NCBI GenBank assembly: GCA_947034895.1
Contig: OX344763.1
Coordinates: 42,655,025 to 42,719,024 of the forward strand
Length of the DNA: 64,000 nt
DNA from: Rhytidiadelphus loreus
Lineage: Eukaryota; Streptophyta; Bryopsida; Hypnales; Hylocomiaceae
Direction of reading: 5' to 3'
In this document: positions 14,435 to 26,792 of the stretch, piece after piece
How positions within the stretch are numbered: position 1 is the first letter of the stretch
Layout: every line of letters starts with the position of its first letter
The notes under the pieces: model-generated
Database searches by the model: none
What the model saw: the letters and a program-made list of their open reading frames with translations, nothing else
Told to the model about the DNA's origin: nothing
Position numbers and translations under genes: made by a program

Positions 14435-15938
14435 TTAACCCCTAAATGTCCAAATCCTTCTCCAGAATTGAAGATTTGGGAAAAATAATTATAAAGTACT
14501 ATTAGAAAGAATATTTTGAAATTCATATACAAATGAAAGTTGTAGAGTTTGAGTTTTAGATTCCATCCGTACGGTTAGATTCACCAATGCTGCCATGAAT
14601 ATTTTTTTATAAATTTTGAAAGAGAAATTTCAGAATTCCTTCTAAATTCGACTACAAGCAAAATATTATCATTTTCTGAGTAAAATTTGTTGAAATGCAT
14701 TTAAAATGAGTTTCTTTTGACATGGTGATTTTTTGAAATTTTTGTTCTTCTTAACCCTTAAAGGACTGTGACTATACTTTCACCAAAAACGCTCCAAAAC
14801 TGCCATTTCTAGTACAAGTACCAAATTTTGAAAAAAAACTTTTTTTTTGACATATCCAACCGTAGGATCTTGTATTATATAGTATCAAAAACATGTGGTA
14901 AAAATTTCAGACATTTCCACCAGGGGGATTGCAAGATATAAGATTCAAATTAACTAAAATCATTTTTTTGACCTTGTGAAAGCAGGGCAGCTGCACTTCA
15001 CAAGCTCACATTTCTATGAAACAATGACCTAAATGGTGGTGCTTCTTTGGATTTGTTTTACTAGACAAGTTGGCCACATGCTTAAAAAATTTCAGATCAT
15101 TTGGAATAGTACAACATATAGGAAAAAAATAGTAAGTGGGTAGTAGTAGAGAATGATTAAAAATACTAAATTATTTACAATTTAAATATGGAATTGAAAA
15201 TTTCCAATTCCAATGGTCTAAATGTTGTAATAATGTATCTACATCCTACGATTTTATTTTTGTCCAAAAGTTTTGAAAATTGGGTAAGATAAAGGATTTC
15301 AAAGTTTATTTTAGAGTAGGAAATCCAAAATTGCCTGCAAACAAAAAATCCTCATAACTTTTGACTCATTGATCAAAATGGAATGATTCAAAGCTTTTCG
15401 TGTATATAAAACTCTAGAAAATCAATTCCAAATTTTTGTTTCTGAAAAAAGTGATTTTTCTGATCTGCCCGAACTGCCCTGTCGGTGAAAAAAGTAACAT
15501 ATTAGGCTATAACTTTTGACTCGTATTTCCAAATGTCATGAAATTTGGTGCATATGAAAGATCTTCTTTGCCCCCACATTCTATTAAAATTTTAGCCCCA
15601 AATATGAAAATCTCCGCTCGTAGGTACCTGCCCAAAATTTCTATACAACCAAAAAACACAGTCCGGTCCTTTAGGGGTTAAAATCTATGACCTCATTTTT
15701 GCAAATTGAGTTTTGAACTAGAGTCAATACAATTTTGGCTTGGTCAACCACTTGACATTCTTCCACATTTGTAATTTTAGAAAAATATGTACTCTAACAA
15801 CACCAAATCCAACCATTAGGACTTGATAAGATATCTCCACAAATGAGGATGAGTTTCATCCAAGCAGAATGAAAAAGAAACAAGAGTTTCAATCTGTTCA
15901 TTGTCTAGAAATTGGACGTTAGAGCGCTTAGGGGTTAA
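14435..15938. mobile_element. TTAA-ended element (outer), interrupted by a nested one
   Basis: The left end is TTAACCCCTAAATGTCC (14435) and the right end is the complement of TTAACCCCTAAGCGC (15924-15938). The next element, 14751-15681, lies inside it, leaving about 570 bp of outer element. A nearly identical word, TGTCCCTAGACTTTAGTTAA, lies just before the left end and just after the right end. No coding capacity. Confidence 0.45.
14751..15681. mobile_element. 931-bp TTAA-ended element (inner)
   Basis: The ends are TTAACCCTTAAAGGAC and the complement of TTAACCCCTAAAGGAC. The interior is AT-rich and non-coding. Its left part resembles, in reverse, 26500-26792, and internal stretches resemble 41960-42780, so this is a dispersed family. 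No transposase is present. Confidence 0.55.
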
Positions 15939-16951
15939 TATGTCCCTAGACTTTAGTTAATGTGTCCTTCAAATTCTTACCTCTGATTCGCCGACACAAT
16001 TGAAGGACACATACTTAACTGTGATTTGTTAATTGGTGATTTTTGCAGATTTCGGTTTAGGGTCCACTTATATGACAGTTTTAGTGGTTTAGGGAGACGG
16101 CACTTTGAAAAATCATAGAAATTACATATCACATCCAAATTTTATTTTATTTTTTAACATTCATGATTTTCACTTGCTAATACTACAAAAATATCACTTT
16201 TAGGAAAAGGTGTCTTCAACTATGCTAAATTACTTATATTGATGGTTTTGGGTGCTTCTACTTTGGACAAGGCAAAGAAATACAAAGTTTATGAGGCTCA
16301 AAATATGGGGCATGTTTTATATTTACCTTTAGATGGGGCAATAGGGGGTCAATCCTCCCTAGCTTAGTTTTCATGCTTAAGCAGGATACAGGTTTCTTGA
16401 AGAGTAGTTTTAAGTATTGAATCACTATATTGTTAGTGACAAAGTTTTGTATTTCACCACTTGTGTGAGGAATAGCTGCTTGGTCTACATCACTGCATGA
16501 TCTCAAGTGAAATGGGAGCAGTATCTGAGTTCCCTTGCCTTGGTGGGTGCTGAATGCAGCCAGGTAGCTGTTGGTCTGTGGTTTGTGTTTTGGCTCGACA
16601 GCGCCAGCTTGCAATCTCCTTATAAAATGTGTGGTTGCCTCCTTATCACCGGGGTACTTCACTCCTCTTTCACTGATTCCTTATGGTTTCTGCAAAGTCA
16701 GTCTATATGTTTCAATTATCATTTCTTCTAGAATTGTCCATTTTTGTCACAATTTTCATGTGGGGTTCAAGAAATTCTTGATGATCAAGGAGCTGATCGT
16801 CTTCGTTACTGTGGTTGCAGGAATAGATTGCTCCCATTGCCAGCTCCTTTTGCGCTTTGGTATCTGGGCAAATGGTATCTACCATTGACGGACTAACTTT
16901 GGCTTTTGCGGCAATCCAGGAGTTAATCTGACTGATGGATTGGATGGGTTG

Positions 16952-17128
16952 GCTGCTGGCACATGTGAGAAAACCCGTTCAAGGGTAGCTTTTACTGCAA
17001 AATAACACCCGAAGGCGAGTACACACCCGAAGGCGGGGGGCGAGGAAAGGCGCCGAAGGCGGGGTTGAAAGCATGAACAGAACGCTTGCAACGCAAGCAG
17101 GAATGACCAGAAGCTGCTGGCACATGTG
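16952..17128. repeat. Insertion flanked by 16-bp direct repeats in the MraY relic
   Basis: GCTGCTGGCACATGTG occurs at 16952-16967 and again at 17113-17128. The 145 bp between contains ACACCCGAAGGCG-type repeats and is GC-richer than its surroundings. MraY coding sequence continues correctly only from the second copy, so the stretch between is an insertion. Confidence 0.75.
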
Positions 17129-17938
17129 CCGCTGCATACATAGGAATGGCTGTTGCTGTTCTCCCAATCTATCCTTGGTAAGTACAATGTTCTGTAAATG
17201 AACAGATATTCCTAAGTACTACATGTTGGCTTAGATTTTTACGTCCATGATTCGAGCATGGAACATAGGTAATTACAATAATATACTAGAGCTTGAAAAA
17301 TATTGCTACAATCTTCGTCCTCAGGCTGTCGAAACACTCATGTATTTGACAACAACAGGTCTAGCCAGGTGTTTTGGGAGCGTCAATGGCAGGAGCTTGC
17401 ATAAGGATTTTTGACACAAGACAGGTACAAGGCAAGAGTATTCATGGGAGATACTGGAGGAGGTTGAGCAGGCACGGTACTTGCATGTTTCTCCCATTAT
17501 TCATCGCCTCGGGGGTTTTCATCATAGAAACTGTCTCCATTATCACACAGGTATATATTGTGTCCCTCCCAGCACACAATTGTATCTTTATTCTAACTAG
17601 ACTGTCAAGATTCATGTATAGTTACAAAAAAAACTCCTCACTACTTATCACTGAAGAGAGCGTGAAAGGTTGGTATCAAAATTTCACTTCTTAATGTGGT
17701 TTGATTGTGTTTCAGTGCCTGTAGTATTGAAAGGATTCTATTTTATTGTCATTTTAATGTTTTTATGTGCCTTTCAGTATCGAAATGACAATCTTTGCAA
17801 CTGTTGATGGAATAATACTGAAATGGTACTTTTAGAAGGTTATTTCAATGTTTATTTAGTGCTCTGTTGGTTGAAGAATTAATACTGAAATCATTAGGAA
17901 GGGACTTTCAATAAATATCAGATTTTAGATGGATTGCA

Positions 17939-18070
17939 GTGATATATGGTGATAACATTGATAAGGTTCATACAGGTATCGTTCTTCAAACTGATGAAGC
18001 GAGTGTGATATATGGTGATAACATTGATAAGGTTCATACAGGTATCGTTCTTCAAACTGATGAAGCGAGT
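17939..18070. repeat. Tandem duplication, two 66-bp units
   Basis: Two identical units beginning GTGATATATGGTGATAAC lie end to end at 17939-18004 and 18005-18070. They duplicate the intron-exon junction before the last MraY exon. Confidence 0.9.
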
Positions 18071-18218
18071 AGAAGGGAAGGGGCGTCGGTGTCACTTTTT
18101 CATTTATCATTTAGAGTTGATTGGTTGGAAAGAGCCCATAATTATAGCTGCAGCTTATCTTGTTGCGTACATTCTAGCTACAGCTGTAGGGCACACAGAC
18201 CTCATCTGTGTAGATTAG

Positions 18219-19877
18219 AGAGGACATGCTTACTTGCAGCTTAATAATCCACTGCATGCAAGGGTTAATAATGGTTAATATTGAAATTGCAATTTATAGG
18301 TGATTTCTGAAGTGTATCAAATCAACAATAGTTTATGGGCTATTATTATGGTCAACCTCTGAAATGACATTTTGGCTTCACACTTGTGACACTATCTTTA
18401 TGGACTTTACATAGTTACGATAAAGACAATCTCCTTGTTTCTAGCTTGTTTGTTGAATGCACTTGTACTTGTGGTATATGATTTTGAAGTAGAGACAAAT
18501 ACAAGGCCTAAACAAAAATGTATGAAAAAAATATCTATTCGATGCCATTAATTATAGTATGAGATGAAGGAATGGCAAATTATGGACCTTAAGTTCTCAA
18601 TGGACTAAGGTTTTTTGGGTTTTTTTTTATACAAAAGAAAATGAACTAAGTTTTTAGTAGACTAAAGATCCCATCAAAGCATCATTTAAAAAATCACACA
18701 TGCCCAATTATACATGAAACAAAATTGCATGGTTTGAGCCAAGAATGCAATTGTTACCTTTCAAATGCATGTTGCGGTGTGAACATGATGAGATGTTCAC
18801 ACTATATACTTGAATAGTTGTGATTCTTTGCTAGGGACTAGGGAGTTCATTTGCTACTAGCAAATTTCTTTTAATGTTGGTCTTTTTTATTCCCTCACGA
18901 TCGATCACCACAACTATTCTACTAGGAATCGGAAATATTGAACCTAAGGTAAATTTTCTCTAATGTTGAACTTGTAAATTATTCGTTGAACATGATCAAT
19001 ACAACAACAATTCCACTTGAAATTGGATATGCAAGGGATAACCTTAATTAGGGTAAGGCTGGCCTACAAGCTCTGCATTAAATTTTGAAGTTTTACATCC
19101 AAACTTGCTCCACCTCCAAGATTGAGTCTAACTTTATGAACTTACCCAAAAAGAAAAAAGAAAAGTAACCAAAGTATGATAACGTTACTTGCCCACCATG
19201 GATCTATCTATGGTTAACCTACTCCAAGACATGATGGAAGGGATCATCGATAAAGCAATCAAAGTAGTCGTCGCTCAAACTCGGAAGATCGACACACCCA
19301 TGAAATCCCAAACCATGACACCTCCTGGATATGGTCGACAACCTCTTCTCTTTAAAGCATCCCCACTAGTCACTTCTCCATCCGTATCTCCATCAGGATG
19401 AAATGGAGCAAAAATTGGGATACGGAATGCAAGTGCCTACCAGCTCTTCCTTAAAATTTTCCCTTTTTATTAAATATAAGCATGGCTCAATCAAAACGGA
19501 AGTACAGAAAGGAAAACAAGGCCAAAAGAATAGTACTCCTGCAAATCAACTAATGTGGTAGGGTGAATTTTTGTTTAGGGTTTACTGGTTTTGAATTTCC
19601 TATTGAAGCTCTGATTTAGAGAATTCAGCATCCCGTCCCTAAATTTTTAGGGATAGAGAATGCCAATGGGTTTTTTGGCTTCCCTATCCAAATGAGTCCA
19701 GATACTCATCCAGATAGAGATACGAGATCTTCTTGGTGGGGATGCTTTTAGATCCAAGAATGGAATGCTGCAATTGCAAAGAAACCTTTAGCAACATCCC
19801 ATTTTCACCTTCAGGCCCATTTCATATATGGACGTCTAATGCCTATGGCTCAGGGGGGTCATTTAGAGTGTCCATTA
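18219..19877. other. AT-rich non-coding stretch
   Basis: No gene is supported. The short open frame at 19189-19401 has no recognisable domain; its MVNLLQDMMEGIIDKAI stretch could be an old retroelement fragment, but that is not demonstrable. Confidence 0.4.
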
Positions 19878-21112
19878 GAAACCACGTGCGAACAAAACTT
19901 TGGACCCCCTATATGGGTGATTGCAAGAAACACTTGTCCTATTTTTTGTCCCCTTAACCTTAGACAGGTGATTTTTTGCTCATAACTTTTGCATCGTGTG
20001 TCCATCTTCTATGAAACTTGAAATAAAGGTACATGTGGTAGTTTTAAATGTTGAGTATTTTTTTTGTTTTTTTTAAAAAATATTTTACTATTTTTAAACT
20101 GCCCCCAATTGGATGTCTACCTTGGCCATTTTGGGGGTTTGTAGTACTATTTTTGATCCAAAAATAATAATTTGAAGCTCAAAATTGGTATACAAGGACT
20201 TATACTAAAGTTACACAATCTCACGAATTTTTTTCTAAAAATAGTAAACTGTCCACCCTCCACATGTGCTCAAAGAGCACTACCTTTGCGCAAGTGTAGA
20301 GAACACAATTTTATTTTTCCAATAGTGAAAATTGGTGAAAAGGAGTATCTATAAGTTAGGAAAAATGTCTTTTTTTTTGAGAATTTTTTGAATTTTTTAC
20401 TATTTTTCAAGAATTAAATTCCAAACTGTCTATTTTCTTCCATTTTTCAATCCTCTTTGACCGTGCATAACTCTTAGAGATAAAAAATTTTAGGTCTGAA
20501 TTTTTGCACATATCATTTTTTTAATGCTTTACACATTATCCATATTTTTTTTTATTTAAAAAAAATTATTCCAAAATCCACGAATAGAAGTGAAATTGCC
20601 GTTTTGAACCAAAATCGGCAGGTGTTTCTTGCAACTGCCCATATAGTTTTTGAATTTTAAATAAAACAAAATTAAAAAAATATGAATAGATTTTCCTACT
20701 TTGAAAGTTTGTGTTTTGAATTATTGATATTTTTATTTGTTAATAATAATTAGTTACAAATTTTTGAAGTAAAAAGATACACTATAGGACTAAAAAATAA
20801 CTTTCACACCCCTATATTATATTAAAAAAAATTGTCTAAAAAATGAACAAAAAATTCCTAAAAATAACTCATTATTGAAAGCTCATTTTGAGTTGAATAT
20901 TGACTCAATGGTCATCTAAATGTGTCCTCTATAATTATTTGAGTTGAAAAACATGCCATTTTAGTTCATTTTCAACGTCTTCTAGAAATCATTTCATATT
21001 TTATTTGAGTTGGAAATTTTGGCGATAGAAAGCTATAGTCATTATTAAACAATGTTCAAAATTTTAGGTTGAAATTATAGTTTATTAGAAACCACTTGTT
21101 CGCACGTGGTTT
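19878..21112. mobile_element. Inverted-repeat element with a nested 737-bp element
   Basis: The outer pair is AACCACGTGCGAACAA near 19880-19895 and its complement at 21097-21112. The inner pair is CTATATGGGTGATTGCAAGA at 19910 and the complement of CTATATGGGCAGTTGCAAGA ending at 20646. Both interiors are AT-rich and non-coding. Clear target duplications were not identified, so the superfamily is unknown. Confidence 0.45.
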
Positions 21113-21431
21113 GTTATAATAGAACTAAGTGCACCCCCCGAGGCCTGTGGACAAAATCCTTTGTCCACTTCATTGTCCAGGTTGGTATAGAGGGAAATTG
21201 CCATGTCATCATTGGTTTTGTCCATTCGGTATATGGCTTCAGACTAGGAAATAGATGTCTGGTGGAATTATATTTGTGAAAGCTCCTTTGTAGTTGCATT
21301 ATTGTTGCATGGAAGCTCCTTCACAACTTCTTTCTTTTTGAACAAATCCATTTTGTCCACATGACAAAATTTGGGATCACCTCCCAAGGTGACCCTAAAC
21401 TTGTCTACTACAACTATGGCCTCATCTTAGA

Positions 21432-21708
21432 TTTTGGCGGGAGAGGATGATGACATGGCAATTTCATCAAGTGTGAAAGCTCAACTGGACAAAATTTAAC
21501 CTTTGACCAATGAAATTGTAGAGATTTCCGTGCATTGCTTGTAAACATCCATATATGAAACGGGCCTCAGGCTCAGTTCAGACTGGAAAGTGGACAAGAT
21601 TTATAGCAATCTCATTGGTCAATCATAGGATTTTGTCCGCTAAGGTATTCACACCCAAGGGACATCCACTTGAAATTAATGCCATGTCATCATCCACTCC
21701 CGCCAAAA
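21432..21708. mobile_element. 277-bp foldback MITE-like element
   Basis: Arms of roughly 85-110 bp, starting TTTTGGCGGGAG and ending with the complement of TTTTGGCGGGAGTGG, are imperfect inverted repeats (shared words GATGATGACATGGCA and GACCAATGA). A related half-copy lies at about 21150-21235. Confidence 0.6.
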
Positions 21709-21756
21709 TTCAAGGATATGTTTATGCCAGTGGACAAGAAGATGGCTTATTAAAAG

Positions 21757-22452
21757 GTTGAGTATCGGTTGGCATCTTCCTTTGCTCGGGATAAGATTAT
21801 CGAGTAGTTTGATTTACTTGGCCATGTGGAGATAGTGTCATATTTAGTGAGCCATATCAACAACCAAATGTTTGGGACCCTATAGAGGCACCTCTACGAG
21901 CAGGTTGCTCATGTCATTCTGAGTTGGAGTGGAAAATTCAAGAGGAAGAGGATATTCGAGGATATAGCTGATGATCAAGCCACTAATGACTTCGATCAGG
22001 GGAAGCTAAAGTTTTAGACTTTTGAGAAAGTTGAGGATTTAAGCCGGTTAAAACATGAGCCTTTAGGGGCTTATTGCTAGCCTTCAAGCCTCAATTTTGA
22101 GAGCATGGATGCAGTTATTGTTCCGGATACTTTAGTGTAGTTCTTTAGGTAGAGTAAGGGTAACCACGATTACAAAATTCAGGGGTTGAAGGAGTTGGAC
22201 AAGGCTTTGAATATGAAGAATTACAACGTGTGGTCGTGTGTGCCTAAGGAATCGTTTGAGAAAACCAAGTTTCAAAATTGGTTGAATAAGAACGGTACGA
22301 AATGCAAGTTGAGCGATTGGGAGTTAAGACTCCTTGGTGCAAAAGATGCAGCAGTATATAGTGGAGGTCGACTTCAGGAACTACCAAGTCGCAACAAAGA
22401 GCGAAAAAAACAAATTAAAGTCGTTTGGCAGGTGTGTTCACCACGTGTTTGA
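21757..22452 (+). pseudogene. Crinkler/RHS-like protein relic broken by TAG codons
   Basis: One reading frame runs for about 230 codons with six in-frame TAG codons (21805, 21883, 22015, 22078, 22138, 22150) and no frameshift, to a final TGA. Motifs resemble the C-terminal part of RHS/Crinkler-type proteins as I know them: ASSFARDKIIE, RHLYEQVAHVILSWSGKFK, a SLNFESMDAVIVP stretch with a conserved-type Asp, and KIQGLKELDKAL. In such families this region is a restriction-enzyme-like fold; some members act as effectors or toxins. No function is expected here. The family call rests on remembered motif patterns. Confidence 0.5.
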
Positions 22453-23509
22453 GATCGTGTAAAAAACCATTCGTTTAGTTGTAATTAGATCTGATATTTA
22501 GGGTTTAGGATTTAGGATTTAAAAAACCAGGGTGGGTAGGAGGGACATTCCTATAAATTTTCAAATCATAAACTTTTCAAGACTATTACTTTCCAAACAA
22601 TGGTTGATAGACAAGGCAAATTCCAAGTTTAACCTTTATCAAATCAACCAAGCCATAAAATATACAAGGAAATCATAGAATAGACATAACTGTTGATTTC
22701 CAAATGATTAATTGATAAGATAGGCACTACCAAATAAAACCTTATCAAATCAAGGCTTAAAATAATTTCCAAACTATTGTTGATGTAATTTAAACCACTA
22801 GATCAACAATCTTTCCAAAAGAAAGGGGAGCACTATTTCTCACCCTTTTTATTGCGGATATTGATTATTCTGGCTCCCTGCTGCCGCAGCCTGCCATCTG
22901 CTGGCCCTACTAGGCCCCTCTTCCATGTGCTGGTTGCGTTCAATGCCTAGCAGATGACATCCACGCACTGTTTTTTACTACCTGACAGGGTCTACCTGGG
23001 CAAAAATTCAGTGTTTCGACTGTTGTGTTCCGGCGTACTGTAGAAAAGAAACGGCCTGACTTATCGCATGCATGGCCATGCGACGCCGCATGCATGGACA
23101 TGGGCCATGTTCACGCCGCATGCATGAGTATGTCCCAGCCACGCATGCCTCTGTGTTCCCCCCAGTGTTTCGTGGTGGCGGTAGACTTCGGGCCTTCCCC
23201 TCTAGGGGTTTAGGGAGTTAACAAGAATTAAACATCAACCACAAGTGACATTTTCTTCAAGTAAACCATAGTTCCCTACTTAAGAAAGGAAATCATATCG
23301 TGAATCCCCCAGAAAACGACATTTTTAATGTTGAAAAAGGTAAAAAGAAAAAGAAATTAGGACTTCAAACAAAGAAGAAGACATACAATGAAACACTAAA
23401 AATAAAAGGAAAATAACCAAATTTTATTGTATGGTTAAGGGGATGAACAATATACATCTGAATTAAAAAAACATAGAACTTTTTCAAAATGATAAGAAAT
23501 TTAAACCCA
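22453..23509. other. Non-coding stretch with a GC-rich island
   Basis: No gene is supported. A GC-rich island at about 22860-23215 carries repeated CGCATGCATG words (23060-23130). The segment near 23000 (CTGGGCAAAAATTCAGTGTT) matches, in reverse, the words near 14270 and 55465. Confidence 0.4.
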
Positions 23510-25207
23510 TTGAACTCCAAACTCTTTGGGGCAAATGGTTTAAGGGTTTAGGAATTGGGCCTCCATTATCACGGGTCCATCCGGTTAGAGAGTGCAAAAG
23601 CACTCCCTAACCCAAAAAAAATGTATAATTGCGTGTGCTGGACCCAATCAACTCCGAACTCTTTTGGGGGAAATGGTTTTAGGGAACACTAATTGGACCT
23701 CTTTTATTAGGGGTTGCATCCGGTTAGGTAGTTCTTTCGCACTTCCTACCCCCCCAAAAAATGTATAAATGTGTGTGCCGGATTCATTCAAATCCAAACT
23801 CTTTTGGAGAAATGGTGCTAGGGAACACTAATCCGGCCTTGGTTTTCACGGAAGCCTCTGGTTAGGGAGTGCTTTCGCAATCCCTACCCCCCCAAAAATG
23901 TATAATTGCGTGTGCCAGACCCAATCAACTCCAAACTTTTTTGGGGGAAATGGTTTTAGGGAACACTAATTGGTCCTCTGTTATTAGGGGTTGCATCCGG
24001 TTAGGGAGTTCTTTAGCACTCCCTAACCCCAAAAAAATGTATAAATGTGTGTGCCGGATTCATTCAAATCCAAACTCTTTTGGAGAAATGGTGCTAGGAA
24101 CACTAATTCCGCCTCGGTTATCAGAGGGGCCTCCAGTTAGGGAGTGCTTTTGCACTCCCTAACCCAAAAAAAATGTATAATTGACATTGCTAGACCCATT
24201 CAACTCCAAACTCTTTTGGAGAAATGGTGCTATGGAACACTAATTCGGACTCCATTATCAGGGGTCCATCCGGTTAGGGAGTGCGAAAACACTCCCTAAC
24301 CCAAAAAAATGTATAATTCTCTGTGCCGGCCCCATTGAACTCCAAACTCTTTTGGAGAAATGGTGCTAGGGAACAATAATTTGGCCTTGGTTATTAAGGA
24401 AGCCTCCGGTTAGGGAGTGCTTTCGCAATCCCTAACCCCCAAAGAATGTATAATTGTGTGTGCTGGACCCATTGAACGACAAACTCTTTTGGAGAAATGG
24501 TACTAGGGAACACTAATTCGGCCTCCATTATCAGGGATCCATCTGGTTAGGGAGTGTAAAAACACTCCCTAATCCAAAAAAAATGTATAATTGTGTGTGC
24601 CAGACCCATTGAACTCCAAACTCTCTTAGAGAATCGTTTTTAGGGAACACTAATTTGGCCTCGGTTATCAGGGGTGCATCCGGCTAGGGAGTGCAAAAAC
24701 ACTCCCTAACCCCCAAAAAATGTATAATTGCGTGTGCCGGACCCAATCAACTCCAACCTTTTTTTGGAAAAATGGGGATAGGGAACAGTAACTTGGCCTC
24801 TATTATCAGGGGTCCATCCGGTTAGGGAGTGTAAAAACACTCCCTAATCCAAAAAAAATGTATAATTGTGTGTGCTAGACCCATTGAACTCCAAACTCTC
24901 TTGGAGAATCGCTTTTAGGGAACACTAATTTGGCCTCGGTTATCAGGGGTGCATCCGGCTAGGGAGTGCAAAAACACTCCCTAACCCTCCAAAAATGTAT
25001 AATTGTGTGTGCCGGACCCAATCAACTCCAACCTTTTTTTGGAAAAATGGGGATAGGGAACACTAACTCGGATTCTATTATTAGGGGTCCATCCGGTTAG
25101 GGAGTGCAAAAACACTCCCTAACCCAAAAAAAATGTATTATTGTGTGTGCCGGACCCATTGAACTCCAAACTCTTTTGAAGAACTGCTTTTAGGGAACAA
25201 TTATTGA
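23510..25207. repeat. Satellite array, about 12 units of about 138 bp (left part)
   Basis: Units recur with GGTTAGGGAGTGC at about 23583, 23723, 23861, 23999, 24137, 24272, 24410, 24546, 24683, 24822, 24957 and 25095. Each has two short palindromes: GGGAGTGC-loop-GCACTCCC, and CTCCAAACTCTTTTGGAG. Divergence between units is moderate. The array continues at 29320 after an inserted CACTA element. Confidence 0.9.
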
Positions 25208-26499
25208 CACTAGAAGAAACCCGCGATTTTTGTGACATGACTATATTGTGGTAGTCATGTTTGCGTGGACATCAGCTACGTCAACTTTGATATCAAAAAA
25301 AATGCGTCAGGATTGACAAGGCAAAAAACATGCAAAATTACAGAAAACATGATAAGATTTGAAGAAGATTTAGGAGGATGTCTTAGAAAACATGGTCTTT
25401 TAAAATGTTAAGAAGTTGCCATGTGGCTGCCACATGTGCGCTACCTCAGCGATGACGGGGCAGTGAATGCCACATAAGCTACTTTTTCATCCATTCTTTG
25501 GATGACGTTAGCCATGACATCACTACCACATGTCAACTTTGTAGTAGTTCAAAATTTTGACATGTTCATTGTATTGTGTCCAATCTGAAGTCTAAAAAGA
25601 CATCTTCTGTGACATGCACATGTTTCCTTTGATGTTTACAATTAAATCATTTACCAATCCCTTATGCTATGGCATGTCCTTTGCAAAATGGATGTCCACA
25701 AAGACATCCACATGTTTTTTGGGACATCAACTACAACATCCACATATTTTCTAAGACATCAATTGAGATAACCAACTACATTCATACACAATATACCATA
25801 TTTCTTGCACAATACAGAATACATTAAAAATATAACATACATTATACAACATACATCATTTACACAACATACATTATACAACATACATCATTTACACAAC
25901 ATACATTATACAACAAGTACAATACACCATACAAAATACACTGTATTTGAGAATTTATTGTGAGTATATTGAAATGAAAACACAAGCTTATATAGAAGTG
26001 GGGTGGTAGGAAGTATGGCAAACCATATGGGATATGTAGAACGTGTAGTTTGTATTAAAAGTAAAATTTCAAAGATGAACATGAGATGAACACGGCAATG
26101 CCTCATTTGATGTCTATGAAAACATTTGGATGTCTCAATAGACATTGCAAAAATGTCTCTAGAGACATTTGATTTGATGTCCCTAGAAAACAACTCAAAA
26201 AACATGTAGACATCTTAGTCAATGTCTCAAAAAATAGAATAAAAATTCTCAAATGTTGTAGAAGTATATATAAACTTTTTCATAAATTCTCAAATTTTGT
26301 AGATTTTTAATTACAACATTACAACCATTGGATTTTCATTTTTCAATTCCATAAATAAATTGTTAACAATTTAGTGTTTTGAATCATTCCCTACATCTTT
26401 CTACTTACTATTTTTTTCCTATATGTTTTACAATTCCAAAAAATCTGAATTTTTTAAAGCATGTAGCCAACTTAACTTGAAGAATGATTCCACAGAGTT

Positions 26500-26792
26500 G
26501 CAACCATTTTGGACACTTTTTCATAATGATCTGACCTTGTGAAGTGCATCTGCCCAGATTTTCGCAGGGGCAAAAAAAAGAATTTCGTCACTTCAAACTC
26601 TAATATCTTACAATCTGCAAGGTTGAAATTTTTGAAATTTTTTGCACATCTTTTCAAACTAGCATACTATAAGATCGTATAGTTGCATGTGTCAAAAAAA
26701 GTTTTTTTTTTCAGAAATTTGGTACTTATATAAAAAATGACAGTTTTTGAGCATTTTTGGTGATAACATAGTCAAGGAACTTTAGGGGTTAA
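26500..26792. mobile_element. Partial TTAA-ended element inside the CACTA element
   Basis: The right end reads AACTTTAGGGGTTAA (26778-26792), and the 290 bp before it match, in reverse, the left part of the element at 14751-15681. The left end was not found. Confidence 0.4.

Larger units (their letters stand above)
16745..18218 (+). pseudogene. mraY: Degraded plastid-type MraY (phospho-MurNAc-pentapeptide translocase)
   Basis: MraY makes lipid I for peptidoglycan and is found in plastids of many plants. Recognisable pieces on the plus strand, in order: LLPLPAPFALWYL (about 16830-16870), NLTDGLDGLAAGTC (16920-16965), AAAYIGMAVAVLPIYP (about 17130-17175), FGASMAGAC (17374-17400), RVFMGDTGG (about 17430-17455), PLFIASGVFIIETVSIITQV (17495-17550), and RVEGKGRR...LELIGWKEP (18030-18150), ending in a TAG at 18216. 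The reading frame changes several times, 161 bp is inserted inside the TDGLDGLAAG exon, and the His-rich loop near the C-terminus is lost (YHLEL instead of an HHH-type motif). The N-terminal half was not found. It cannot make a working enzyme as it stands. Confidence 0.8.

Noticed and set aside
16258..16662. 134-residue minus-strand open frame as a gene
   Set aside because: No recognisable domain, lies beside the MraY relic on the opposite strand, with no supporting splice or promoter context.
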